NCBI GenBank assembly: GCA_919901565.1
Contig: CAKKPE010000064.1
Location: 1-41,789, forward strand
DNA: 41,789 bases
Reading direction: 5' to 3'
Origin: a bacterium
GTDB lineage: Bacteria; CG2-30-53-67
In this document: one piece after another, positions 23,860 to 32,810 of the stretch
How the letters are laid out: each line of letters opens with the position of its first letter
How positions within the stretch are numbered: position 1 is the stretch's first letter
Made by a program: the position numbers and the translations under genes
The notes under the pieces: generated by a model
Database searches by the model: none
The model's input: only the letters and a program-made list of their open reading frames with translations
Told to the model about the DNA's origin: nothing

Positions 23860-26800
23860 TTATTGAAGAGCCGTGTTAAGGACAAATGATTTAATACACA
23901 AGCCTTCTTGGGATAGATCAGCAGCCTGGATGTCGTATTGCTTTTGTGCTTCTTCGAAACTAAGTTTTGGAGCCTTTCCTTTTCTATAATCTGTGGTATC
24001 CCACTTGTCGCAGTTAAACCATCCGACAAGGTACAAGCCATACTTACAATCGTTATCTTTTAAGTATCTGTCTGCCAGTTGGGTCTGCATTGCCTCAGGG
24101 AGATCTTGGTTCCAACATCCCTTCACTTCGATAATGACTTTTACAATATCATAGTCTTCTTGTTTGAACTCCTTCTTGATAGCATCTACGTGAATATCTG
24201 TTTTTTGGCCCCGTCGGATTTCAACTTCTCGATTCACAACAATTCCCCTTTTCTTGAGATCCTCGTCCAGATGTATCTTCACATAGTCAGAGAGTCTGTT
24301 CTCATCCTTAGGTATATATATCTTCTTTTTATTCTCATTGATCTCGTTCCATAGGTATATGGCGGCAGGTGTTGTACCTTGTAACTTTTGCTCTAAACGT
24401 CCTAAAGACTCGAGTACTATGTCAAGCAGTTGAATCCCGCTCTGGACGAAGCGTGTATGTTGGTTACTCGCGAACTTGAGAATTACTTCCGGATTTGGAG
24501 GTACCCATGTTAGCCTACGAGTGATATTCTGGGCCTCAAGTAACATCCATTTCAACCACTTCTTATCTGGAAATTCTCGTGAAATTATTTTTAATGCTTC
24601 ACATGCTTGATTAGTGCCTCGATCTCTGAGATAGTTCAGGATAGCATCTCGAAATCTTTTCACACTTTCGTTGCGACTAACACGGGAGAGTCTTTTTGGT
24701 TTTGGATCCTCAGCATATGGATATTGATAAACAAGCCGAATGTACAGATCAGCTATTTGGCTCTCCAAAAGTGTCTTTCCTATCTTTTCAGCGATTTCCT
24801 TAGAATCATGAGCAATCTCTGAAATCACTTCATATCCAAACTCCGGATCTTCCTGAATTGCCTGCCAAACAACTGCCCACCCAGCATCTTCTGCATGCAT
24901 CATCAGTGCTTTCGCCGCAGCCATTGCCCTTTGGCGCGCAATTTCAGTTGTGGGCAAAGGTGATTGAAGAAGAGATTCGACAAACTTTTGAGCCTCCTCT
25001 GCCTGATGATCAAGCAGATCACGAATCAGGCAATCCAGTGACTTAGGGTGCATATTTTCATCTTTTGCTTTTATCAAAAGTGCATTAGCCAGTTTGTCAT
25101 CCCAACAAGATTGGATCCTTTGTGTGATGAAAATGCACTTGTGATCCTTATTCTCTTTGTCAATTAAAGTAAGCAAAGTACTGATGATTTCATCAGGAGC
25201 ATTCTGATAGGTGATCTTCATTAGTTGATCACGAGACTTTTCATTGTCAGTGTGACTCGATTCAGGATAGGCAAGAATAATCGGGGCCCACCTCTTCCAG
25301 CCCTCGCTGGGAATCTGCTTCAAAAAATCAGGGGCCTCTCTTAGGAGTAGAATCAACCCCCTATACCCGGCACCTGCGGGGCGGTAAAAAGTATTCGTGC
25401 CCAACCACTTGTCCGCCTCAGGGTCATTACCAAGCATAAACTCTTTCGCCGCTTTGATGATCCGCTCTTTTGTTTCAAGGTTAGCATTCAACCATCCGGG
25501 AAGCGTTGTTAGGTCTGCTTCAAATTCATCACCATAATATAGACTATTGGGCTTAAGGGTCATTTCCATGTTCAATTGCCACCATGCATCAAGTTTGCCG
25601 GATTCAATCTTTCCCAAAAGGTTGGAAATTCTTTCTGAAGGTGAGGGTTTGAGTTGAGGGCGTTTCTGTCTGTGCTGCGTGAGAATCTTCTGTTGCTCAA
25701 GATATTCGTCCTTTATTCTTTGTGCCTCTGGTGAGTCTAAGCGAATTGGATCGAGCCAAGGTTTAAAGGAGTGGTAGAGTACCCGATTTGTTTGACAGGC
25801 CAAAACAATAGCGTCCGCTTGATTTGCCTCACTCCAGTCAAAAGCTCTCAGAATCAGTTCCGCCCACGCAGTCTGTGATTCCTGGGGCTCAGTGGATTGT
25901 ATACGGCCAATCATCCACAATACGTCCCGAGAAGTAACCAGAGGAGGTTCGGAATGGAGTAACCGAATAGAGTCCTTCTCTGGAGATGAAACAATGGGAA
26001 GTATTGCTTCGATAATCAGCCTGCGTTTCTTATCGTTCTTGTTCCATTCATCCAAGAATGTCTGCTCATCATTATGATCAAATATTGGATCATAATGTTT
26101 CAACCTTGAAAAGACCGCTTTTGCATATGCCTTCAAATCACCTGAGGATTCCAGGCATTCCCATCCTTTCATCATTATCTTGTCCATAAGCTTCCTGAAA
26201 CAATAGGGAAGCTCATGCCGACGTACCTGTTCCTCAACCCATATGAAAGCCCTGGGTAGATCTTCTGGTTTAAGATCGTCCGCAAGATCGAAAGCTACGA
26301 ATGAATAATACCGACCTATGAAGTTTTCCCTTTTGGGGGGCGTTATGGCATCGAAAAGTTCTTCCACTCCGATATACTTGGGCCACAGGGCTTGTAGAGC
26401 ATATCCTTTCAGCTGGTCCTCAGGGTCATCTCCCACACCACCTGCTGCAATCGGCTTCAATCTTGGTATTGCCTCTTCGTCCCCGATCCTGTCCACTGCA
26501 TAGATTGCCTCTTCACGTAATGACTGGTGTTGAGATACATCCAGAGCAACATTCATTAGCTCATCCACAAGCGTTTTTAGTCTGCATTCCCCCGCGATTT
26601 CTATAGCCGCTCTTCTTGCAAAAAAACTCTTCTTGTCGTCAGCAATGTAGGCTTGAATCTGCTCAGCCAGACCGGAATGATACAATTTCTTGTAATAGCG
26701 GTGCATTCCAAGATCCTGACCCAGCAATCTTTCCTCGTCAAAGAGTCTGAGCAGATTCTCGACCAATTGCACACGATCTTTTTTGTCAGCCATTACCACA

Positions 26801-28074
26801 TCACTGCGGATCAATACGTCGGAATTCCCTCTCATGGTTTCCCGGAATACACCGTGATCCATACTTGCCAACCAAGCCGCCGTCTCATGAAGCTGAGGGA
26901 CAAGTCTCCCGTCAGGATCATCAGGGTGTATGATCAGACTCATCATTTGAGAAAGCGTCATATTGTGCTGCACCAAATATCTAGCGGCGAGAAATTCAGC
27001 ATATGTCTGATGGGCCCAGCCCATACGGTTTGATCCACGGGAAGAAAACAATCCCGTATTCAGTGTTTCTCTTATCGCCTCGTCATTCACCTGGAATTGA
27101 GAGCCATTAATGCACTCATGCCCACCGCATAATTCTCGGATTGTTGTATCCTCATTTGGAAGGTCGCCCATGTCTACGCCCGTTGAGATAGCGTATCGAT
27201 TACAAAACACCGTGACAGCAGCAATACGAGACGCCACTGCCATACGTTGGTCGGGCGTATAATTACCGATCAAGCGTGCTTCTCGACGGCTTACACTCGT
27301 CTCTTCACACAATAGGCGGCAACCATCAAGATAAAGGGCTGATTTAGTCGATGGGAACTCGCCTTTTCGCTTGAAGGTATTCAAAAGAAAGTCCAGCGTA
27401 ACGGGTTTGATTGATAGAGGCACGACCTCCATTCTATCTACCTCATGAAGGAAGGCATCTGCATCCAAGCCATTGGTCTTTGCAGCTTCTAATACATCGA
27501 TACGGCGAAGGGGAACCAACTCAAATGCCTTGAAGTTATCTTTGCCCCAAAGGCGAGTCAATCCTTCTTCCAGAGAGGGAGGCCATTCAAAAGTACGGCA
27601 GGCTATGCGAAGATATAATCGCTCCGTGGGGTATTTCCTGAATTCTTCGGACAGCAAAGCAGTTAGGGTATCAATTCTTAGCAGACATTCGTCCAGACTG
27701 TCTAAGAAAAGGTGAAGTCGATGGTTGTTATTTACCCAGGAAAGAAAGGTTTGGTCTCCAAACAAAGTGCGTACCAATCTATCCTCGCTTCCAAATTGCC
27801 GAAGATCAAACCAAAGAACCTGATCTCTCCCCGACTTAATCTTTGCACCATAATTTTTTCTTTCTGCCGACATCGCATGGGTTTTGCCTATTCCAGGTTC
27901 ACCGAGCAACGCCAAGCAAGGAACTTCAGCTATAGATTCAAAAGTGACAACATCCGGATTGCCATATATTCCCCATTTGGAATCAGGATCGGATAAGAAT
28001 CCGCCATCCGACAGATTGATATTCCCAGTTCTTGGGCACCAGAATCGCTTCCAGTTGTAATTTTTATTAGGCAT
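23860..28074 (-). CDS. NACHT/STAND NTPase with HEAT-like repeats and C-terminal PD-(D/E)XK nuclease
   Basis: 1404-aa three-part protein, predicted to be a phage-sensing or stress-sensing switch with a nuclease effector. A short N-terminal segment precedes a STAND ATPase with Walker A GEPGIGKT (58-65) and the NACHT-type Walker B LFLDSLDE (122-129, with D125 and the D128-E129 pair). The long middle (about 430-1230) is helical and HEAT-like, for example LREEAIYAVDRIGDEEAIPRL; it is the expected ligand sensor. The C-terminal domain has D1293 in KTDIHVDA and E1316-V-K1318 in VIIEVKG, the D-(X)n-ExK pattern of restriction-like nucleases. It starts 44 bp after the metallophosphoesterase-NACHT gene on the same strand, so the two probably form an operon. 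The effector sits at the C-terminus, whereas Avs proteins carry it at the N-terminus. Confidence 0.85.
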   Translation of the reverse strand: MPNKNYNWKRFWCPRTGNINLSDGGFLSDPDSKWGIYGNPDVVTFESIAEVPCLALLGEPGIGKTHAMSAERKNYGAKIKSGRDQVLWFDLRQFGSEDRLVRTLFGDQTFLSWVNNNHRLHLFLDSLDECLLRIDTLTALLSEEFRKYPTERLYLRIACRTFEWPPSLEEGLTRLWGKDNFKAFELVPLRRIDVLEAAKTNGLDADAFLHEVDRMEVVPLSIKPVTLDFLLNTFKRKGEFPSTKSALYLDGCRLLCEETSVSRREARLIGNYTPDQRMAVASRIAAVTVFCNRYAISTGVDMGDLPNEDTTIRELCGGHECINGSQFQVNDEAIRETLNTGLFSSRGSNRMGWAHQTYAEFLAARYLVQHNMTLSQMMSLIIHPDDPDGRLVPQLHETAAWLASMDHGVFRETMRGNSDVLIRSDVVMADKKDRVQLVENLLRLFDEERLLGQDLGMHRYYKKLYHSGLAEQIQAYIADDKKSFFARRAAIEIAGECRLKTLVDELMNVALDVSQHQSLREEAIYAVDRIGDEEAIPRLKPIAAGGVGDDPEDQLKGYALQALWPKYIGVEELFDAITPPKRENFIGRYYSFVAFDLADDLKPEDLPRAFIWVEEQVRRHELPYCFRKLMDKIMMKGWECLESSGDLKAYAKAVFSRLKHYDPIFDHNDEQTFLDEWNKNDKKRRLIIEAILPIVSSPEKDSIRLLHSEPPLVTSRDVLWMIGRIQSTEPQESQTAWAELILRAFDWSEANQADAIVLACQTNRVLYHSFKPWLDPIRLDSPEAQRIKDEYLEQQKILTQHRQKRPQLKPSPSERISNLLGKIESGKLDAWWQLNMEMTLKPNSLYYGDEFEADLTTLPGWLNANLETKERIIKAAKEFMLGNDPEADKWLGTNTFYRPAGAGYRGLILLLREAPDFLKQIPSEGWKRWAPIILAYPESSHTDNEKSRDQLMKITYQNAPDEIISTLLTLIDKENKDHKCIFITQRIQSCWDDKLANALLIKAKDENMHPKSLDCLIRDLLDHQAEEAQKFVESLLQSPLPTTEIARQRAMAAAKALMMHAEDAGWAVVWQAIQEDPEFGYEVISEIAHDSKEIAEKIGKTLLESQIADLYIRLVYQYPYAEDPKPKRLSRVSRNESVKRFRDAILNYLRDRGTNQACEALKIISREFPDKKWLKWMLLEAQNITRRLTWVPPNPEVILKFASNQHTRFVQSGIQLLDIVLESLGRLEQKLQGTTPAAIYLWNEINENKKKIYIPKDENRLSDYVKIHLDEDLKKRGIVVNREVEIRRGQKTDIHVDAIKKEFKQEDYDIVKVIIEVKGCWNQDLPEAMQTQLADRYLKDNDCKYGLYLVGWFNCDKWDTTDYRKGKAPKLSFEEAQKQYDIQAADLSQEGLCIKSFVLNTALQ

Positions 28075-28118
28075 TATTATTCAGATACTATGGTCACGAT
28101 TTCCTAAAGGTTAAAAGC

Positions 28119-31100
28119 TTAAACATCCCTGGCACAACGAAAACCCACATCGACGCTCCTGAGATAGGGCATGCCCCTGTCGCGGTACGCGCAACGACAG
28201 AGGTAACCTAGATCGCTCCAAGAGCCGCCGCGCAGAACTTTATACTTCTTTTTCTCGTTATCATACCAGATCTCGGTCCATTCCCAGACATTCCCGGCCA
28301 TATCAAGGCAGCCGTAAGGGCTTTGGCCCTGGGGAAATTGGCCCACATCTGTGGTCCTTCCTGTCCCGCTCTCATAGGAATTACATTTTTTAGAATCAAA
28401 TGCATTCCCCCAGGGGTAGGTCTGCCCCTGGGTCCCACGGGCCGCCTTCTCCCACTCCTGCTCATCAGGAAGTCGCTTGCCGGCCCAGTCTGCATAGGCT
28501 TTGGCGCCGTACCAGGTAACATATGTAACCGGATGTCTATCGAACCGATCTTCAACTATGTAGCCTTTCCCGTGACTCTTGATCCTGCAATCGCTGCCTT
28601 CTAAATTAATCCATCTCTTCAGATCTTCGGATTCTGGCTTTACGGTCATCAAGAACTTGCAGTACTGCTCATTGGTGACCGGATATTTGTCCATATAAAA
28701 CGCAGGCAGGTCAATGACCCTCTGGGGCTTTTCGTCACTGCGTGCATCCGGGTCATCTTCCTTACTCCCGAATAGAAAGGTGCCTGCCGGAATTAGCACC
28801 ATCTCGGCGCCATCTACGGGGCTGGTGAAGATCTCCGGCGCCTCTTCTTTGGGTTTCTCAATCCCCGCGGTCGCATCTAAAGACTCCAGGGCAACCCACG
28901 ACGAGGATACCACTACGCTGTCTATGCCGGTTACCGCCTGTTTCAAGGCTTCAATCACCCTAGGTCCGCCCAGGGCCGTCAAGGCCCGAATGACATTGGA
29001 CCGGGTCTCCGAGGCAAGCTGATCGTCCTTCAGGGCTTCAATCAGAATATTGACGGGCTTGGTGATGGAATCCTTTACCGAATCCATGAGCAGGTCAATC
29101 TCTTTCTTGAAGATCTCTTTTTCTATCAGGGCCTTGGTGAAGTCTTCAATCATAGAAGGGTTATCCAGGGCCAGGCAGAGGCGGATGACCTCTTTCCACC
29201 ATTTATCTCCATACTTTGAGAGGAGGAGATCCATCTTTCCCAGGTTCCGGATTTGTTCGGCGGCCAGGTATTCCTGGAAGCTGAGATGGGTGAATCCGTA
29301 TTCGCTCTCGCTGTATCCCATGAAGATCCCGCTTCGGTCTCGGATGTTCAGCAGAAATTCCTCAGGATTGATCTCTGATTTTCCAATCTCTTCAAGTGGT
29401 CCGGCAATAATCTCCCGAATTTCCTCCATGGGCGCAGACCTTCGCTCATCTTTTTCATGAAGCCACAGGGCCAGGGGCTGGAGGACCTTTCTTGCCTGTC
29501 CTGCGGTGAGTAAAACCTCCAAACCTCTATCCTTGTCCCATCTTTCCAGGAGAACGTTTGTACACTCTTCGTAAAGATCCACCCTCCGCTCAGGCAGGCT
29601 CCCCCGGTCCCGCTGGACCAGTGCCATGATCTGCAGGAGCAAGGGGTTGACTGCGAGTTTCTTCAGGTCCTCAGAGTCTCGGATTTTCTCATAGAGGTTC
29701 AGGGCTTGTTCATGCCCCTTATTTCGCCAATGGTCCTCATCCTCGATGGGATGAAGCGCCGCCTCCACGGCCTCGAACCAGTGGACCAGGAATACTTCCA
29801 CCTCTGGCAGGGTAAAATTCCTGATGGCCAGTTCTATATGATTCGCCGTGAGCCTGCTCTCCTCCCGGTAGCCGGCAAAGCGGGATGTGACCACGAATCG
29901 TGTACGGGGGAATTGCCCCAAGGCCTTATCGATCCACTTGCAGGTCAGAATCCTTGCCCGCTCGTTGGCGACCTCGTCCAGCCCGTCGAGGAGGATGATG
30001 CCTTTGCCGCTCTCAAGAAGCTTTTTCAGGACACTCTCGGAAACCGAACGACCCTTTAATGAACAAGCCTCCATGATGAATGGGAGAAAGCCCTGCTTTT
30101 TAGGTTCTTTTAACTCTCGCAAAGGAGCAAAGAATGGGATGAGATCCTGCTCAAGTCCGAGCCTCTCCCTGCCTCTGTCCTGGATCAGCATGACAAGAAT
30201 ATATTTTAAAAGGGTGGTCTTGCCTGAGCCCGGATTGCCCAGGATGACCAGATCCTTGGTCTTGAGGCGCGCCGAGACCTCAAAGGCCTTTCTGAGGTCC
30301 ATGATAGGGAGTTGCTCCCTGTCTTGTCTCTCCTCCAGGATCTGCCTTTCTTGAACCGTCAGACCATGATCTCGGAGATGCATGCGGGCCTGCATCTGCA
30401 CATAGACCTTTTCCAGTTCAATAGGGACCCTCAAGGTAGTCTCGAAACCCTGTGTGGGGAGGTGGCGGTGTTCATTCAGCGCAGCCTGTTTGTAGTTCTC
30501 AAAGATACGCTCTTGCTTAATAGAGCGCTGGATATTAGCGACCGAAGTTTTGATTCCGGGCATGTCAAAGACGCACTGACCGTCCTTGCCTTTTTCACCA
30601 TCCAGGACCCATTGTCTATCTTTGTCAACGAACGTTCTGAAGTCCAGCCGGATCTTATGGATGGCCCAGTTCAGGGTAATGTATTGAAACCGGTTGGGGT
30701 AGGTGCTCTCTTCATAGGCGCAGCCGGCCTGAAAGCCATAGATCTCTCCAACCAGGTCCCTGGTGTATCCGCCTTCCGCATCATGGAGGTGTCCTGAAAG
30801 GGCGATACAGCCGTTCATATGTTTCCGGCAGATCCACCGGTCCTTGGGCCAGAGCCATTCCAGTGGGTGGTGGAAGAGATGGACCGTGAGATCATGGGCT
30901 CCATTTGTTCTCAGCTCCTCAACGGCCTTTACGAGCTGGTATTCGCCGATGGCAATCTTCTCCCTGTCATCGGAGACTCTACACATCCACGCCGAATTCA
31001 GGCCTACAAGGCCGATCCTCTTTTTGCACTCAGCCGTGTAAGAATAGATAAAAGGAACAAGCCGAGGGTTATTGCTTTTTAAATGGGGATAATGCTTCTC

Positions 31101-31496
31101 CACAAAAGCGAAATAGTCATCCATGCCTTTGAGGAGATCATTCCTGTAGTTTTCCAGTTCCTTGTTGAGGTCTTTCATCTCTTTGTAGGAAGGAATATCT
31201 CCAGGCCTGTATATTTTGCGGTAAACATCGTGATTGCCGGGGACAACAAAGAGCCTCTGGTCCGGAAGGGCAAGAGCTGCGAGGAGGTCATCAAAGAAAG
31301 GCTTGGCAAGGTCATACTCTTTCTTGATCCCAGTCTTGGCAATGTCGCCGGTAACGATCACGAGTTCGGGATTGAAGCCGGATTTGCGGTCTTCACGGAC
31401 GCGGGCGATCAACGGATTGAGCACAACGGAACGGTCGAAATCGTCTTCCGTGCTGACATGGAGATCGGAGATGTGAAGGATTTGCAGTTGGTCCAA
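28119..31496 (-). CDS. metallophosphoesterase - NACHT - HEAT - FGE/C-type-lectin-like protein
   Basis: 1125-aa multidomain protein. Residues 1-290 are a calcineurin-like metallophosphoesterase with all metal motifs: D11-x-H13, G50-D51, G87-N-H-D90, H209/H210 and G235-H-L-H238. The NACHT ATPase has Walker A GNPGSGKTT (420-428) and Walker B IILLDGLDE (500-508). Helical, HEAT-like repeats follow (about 750-880). Residues about 885-1125 form a formylglycine-generating-enzyme/SUMF1-like fold ending VGFRCA. Only C1100 and C1102 lie near the expected catalytic cysteines, so a sensing role is likelier than formylglycine synthesis. The start is TTG at 31496, with GAGGGGG directly upstream and the fold beginning at residue 5. 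It is the first gene of a probable two-gene operon flanked by AbiE modules. Confidence 0.88.
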   Translation of the reverse strand: MDQLQILHISDLHVSTEDDFDRSVVLNPLIARVREDRKSGFNPELVIVTGDIAKTGIKKEYDLAKPFFDDLLAALALPDQRLFVVPGNHDVYRKIYRPGDIPSYKEMKDLNKELENYRNDLLKGMDDYFAFVEKHYPHLKSNNPRLVPFIYSYTAECKKRIGLVGLNSAWMCRVSDDREKIAIGEYQLVKAVEELRTNGAHDLTVHLFHHPLEWLWPKDRWICRKHMNGCIALSGHLHDAEGGYTRDLVGEIYGFQAGCAYEESTYPNRFQYITLNWAIHKIRLDFRTFVDKDRQWVLDGEKGKDGQCVFDMPGIKTSVANIQRSIKQERIFENYKQAALNEHRHLPTQGFETTLRVPIELEKVYVQMQARMHLRDHGLTVQERQILEERQDREQLPIMDLRKAFEVSARLKTKDLVILGNPGSGKTTLLKYILVMLIQDRGRERLGLEQDLIPFFAPLRELKEPKKQGFLPFIMEACSLKGRSVSESVLKKLLESGKGIILLDGLDEVANERARILTCKWIDKALGQFPRTRFVVTSRFAGYREESRLTANHIELAIRNFTLPEVEVFLVHWFEAVEAALHPIEDEDHWRNKGHEQALNLYEKIRDSEDLKKLAVNPLLLQIMALVQRDRGSLPERRVDLYEECTNVLLERWDKDRGLEVLLTAGQARKVLQPLALWLHEKDERRSAPMEEIREIIAGPLEEIGKSEINPEEFLLNIRDRSGIFMGYSESEYGFTHLSFQEYLAAEQIRNLGKMDLLLSKYGDKWWKEVIRLCLALDNPSMIEDFTKALIEKEIFKKEIDLLMDSVKDSITKPVNILIEALKDDQLASETRSNVIRALTALGGPRVIEALKQAVTGIDSVVVSSSWVALESLDATAGIEKPKEEAPEIFTSPVDGAEMVLIPAGTFLFGSKEDDPDARSDEKPQRVIDLPAFYMDKYPVTNEQYCKFLMTVKPESEDLKRWINLEGSDCRIKSHGKGYIVEDRFDRHPVTYVTWYGAKAYADWAGKRLPDEQEWEKAARGTQGQTYPWGNAFDSKKCNSYESGTGRTTDVGQFPQGQSPYGCLDMAGNVWEWTEIWYDNEKKKYKVLRGGSWSDLGYLCRCAYRDRGMPYLRSVDVGFRCARDV

Positions 31497-31637
31497 GGCC
31501 CCCTCTTAAAAAACGGTGTCTGGTAGAATTCACAATGACACCCCATTCAAGGCGGTTGTTCCTTTGCGTTCTATCCCATGAATCTGTAGTCTCTGCAGGC
31601 GGCGATCCTGAATCATCAGCCCACGAAAGTAGGAGCA

Positions 31638-31666
31638 ATCGTACATTAGCAGGGATAAAGTTTCAA
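31638..31666 (-). promoter_or_regulatory. candidate sigma-70 promoter of the NACHT gene pair
   Basis: On the minus strand TTGAAA (31666-31661) and TACGAT (31643-31638) are separated by 17 bp. The predicted start near 31631 leaves a leader of about 135 nt. The surrounding gap 31497-31796 holds no supportable gene. Confidence 0.4.
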
Positions 31667-31796
31667 GCGAAAACTGGGAGAAGCCCCAATTGCGGGATCT
31701 CCCTCTCAATTCGGATTCTTGATAGCGACGGTTGAGATTCTTTTATAGATAAACCGGTCACGGATTTTATTGTGCCTACTTCAACTGTACGTTATA

Positions 31797-31826
31797 ACTG
31801 TATAACGTGTATACACGTTATACAGT
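31797..31826. promoter_or_regulatory. 30-bp perfect palindrome, AbiE system 2 operator O1
   Basis: Fifteen-base arms beginning ACTGTATAACGTGTA are exact reverse complements with no spacer. The central 16 bp AACGTGTATACACGTT are identical to those of the second palindrome at 31877-31908. Centres are 81 bp apart. An extra half-site ACGTTATA lies just to the left (about 31789-31796). Confidence 0.8.
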
Positions 31827-31859
31827 AAATTTGACTATATGTCAAGTTGTTTTTTTAGG

Positions 31860-31888
31860 TTGACATGAAGATAACAAGGTGATAAACG
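31860..31888 (+). promoter_or_regulatory. candidate promoter of AbiE system 2
   Basis: A perfect TTGACA (31860-31865) is followed after 17 bp by a poor -10 (TAAACG, 31883-31888) that lies inside the second palindrome. Repressor bound there would cover the -10 region. Confidence 0.4.
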
Positions 31889-31908
31889 TGTATACACGTT
31901 TATCACCT
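31877..31908. promoter_or_regulatory. 32-bp perfect palindrome, AbiE system 2 operator O2
   Basis: Sixteen-base arms beginning AGGTGATAAACGTGTA are exact reverse complements. It shares the 16-bp core with O1 but has different flanks, and ends 20 bp before the start codon of the antitoxin gene. Confidence 0.82.
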
Positions 31909-31928
31909 AATACCTAATAGGTTCTGAA

Positions 31929-32810
31929 ATGAATACAAAAACTCTTAAAAAGAGGTTCGAGACCCACTTTAAGATGCCGGTGGGACAGCACCAAATGCCC
32001 GCGCATGCTGAGCGCGTCATGGGGGAAACCCGGTACAAGAATGTCAGCAAGTTTATTAGTGTGCTACTAAAAGATGGTATCATCAAGCGATACCGGCTGA
32101 CTGCAAGAAACAACAGAAGTCGTATCTTGTACTGCTCCAGACCTCTTGATGAAATAGATCCCTATGAAAATGCCATGGCAATGTTTCCCGATGGCTATTT
32201 CTGTAATTACTCCTCTATCTATTACCACTCGCTTACTAATCAGGTTCCAAAAACACTTTACATATGTAACGAGACAATATCTGAGAGGCGGAGCAAAGTT
32301 CGAGATATAAGCGATAACGATCTGCGCAGAGCATTTATTAAGCCACGCCGACATACAAGCTGCGTGTTTGATATCACAGGCTATAGCATCGTTGTAGTGG
32401 ACCGAGAAAGAAACTCAGGGCACGGGGTTATTAAGACCCTTGCAACATCGCAGTTGTTGCCAAGGAAGTCACGCGTTACATGCATGGAGCGCGCACTGAT
32501 AGACGCTGTCGTGGCCCCGCACTACAACGGCGGCATTGCAAGCGTGTATGCACATTACAAAGCTGCGCAACGGAGGGCGAATGCCGCCAAGCTTATTGAA
32601 TTATACAAAAAACTGGATTTTGTGTACCCGTATTCTCAAGCCATCGGGTTCCTTCTAGAGAAGGCAAGAATGGCGAAGCATGCAGCTCTTGTTTACAGGG
32701 AGTTTCCACCGAAGCACATCTACTATATAGACCATAACGCAAAAACATCTTGGCGCTATGATAAAAAGTGGAAACTGCACTATCCAGAGGGACTTGTAGA
32801 TGAGGATTGA
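31929..32810 (+). CDS. AbiEi-like antitoxin and transcriptional autoregulator (system 2)
   Basis: 293-aa protein that fits the AbiEi role by position and pattern. An N-terminal winged-helix region (about 8-70, including NVSKFISVLLKDGIIKRYRLT) is expected to bind the two palindromes upstream. The C-terminal part has the conserved block SRVTCMERALIDAVV (about 177-191), equivalent to the S-PERAxxE block of AbiEi. Sequence similarity to the AbiEi of system 1 is low, so the two modules were probably acquired separately. The stop overlaps the toxin start by 11 bp (32800-32810). Base composition is lower in GC than the housekeeping genes. Confidence 0.82.
   Translation: MNTKTLKKRFETHFKMPVGQHQMPAHAERVMGETRYKNVSKFISVLLKDGIIKRYRLTARNNRSRILYCSRPLDEIDPYENAMAMFPDGYFCNYSSIYYHSLTNQVPKTLYICNETISERRSKVRDISDNDLRRAFIKPRRHTSCVFDITGYSIVVVDRERNSGHGVIKTLATSQLLPRKSRVTCMERALIDAVVAPHYNGGIASVYAHYKAAQRRANAAKLIELYKKLDFVYPYSQAIGFLLEKARMAKHAALVYREFPPKHIYYIDHNAKTSWRYDKKWKLHYPEGLVDED

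Noticed and set aside
28119-28230. The C-terminal FGE-like tail as a proven DGR variable repeat
   Set aside because: No template repeat and no reverse transcriptase are present in the window, so only the resemblance is reported.
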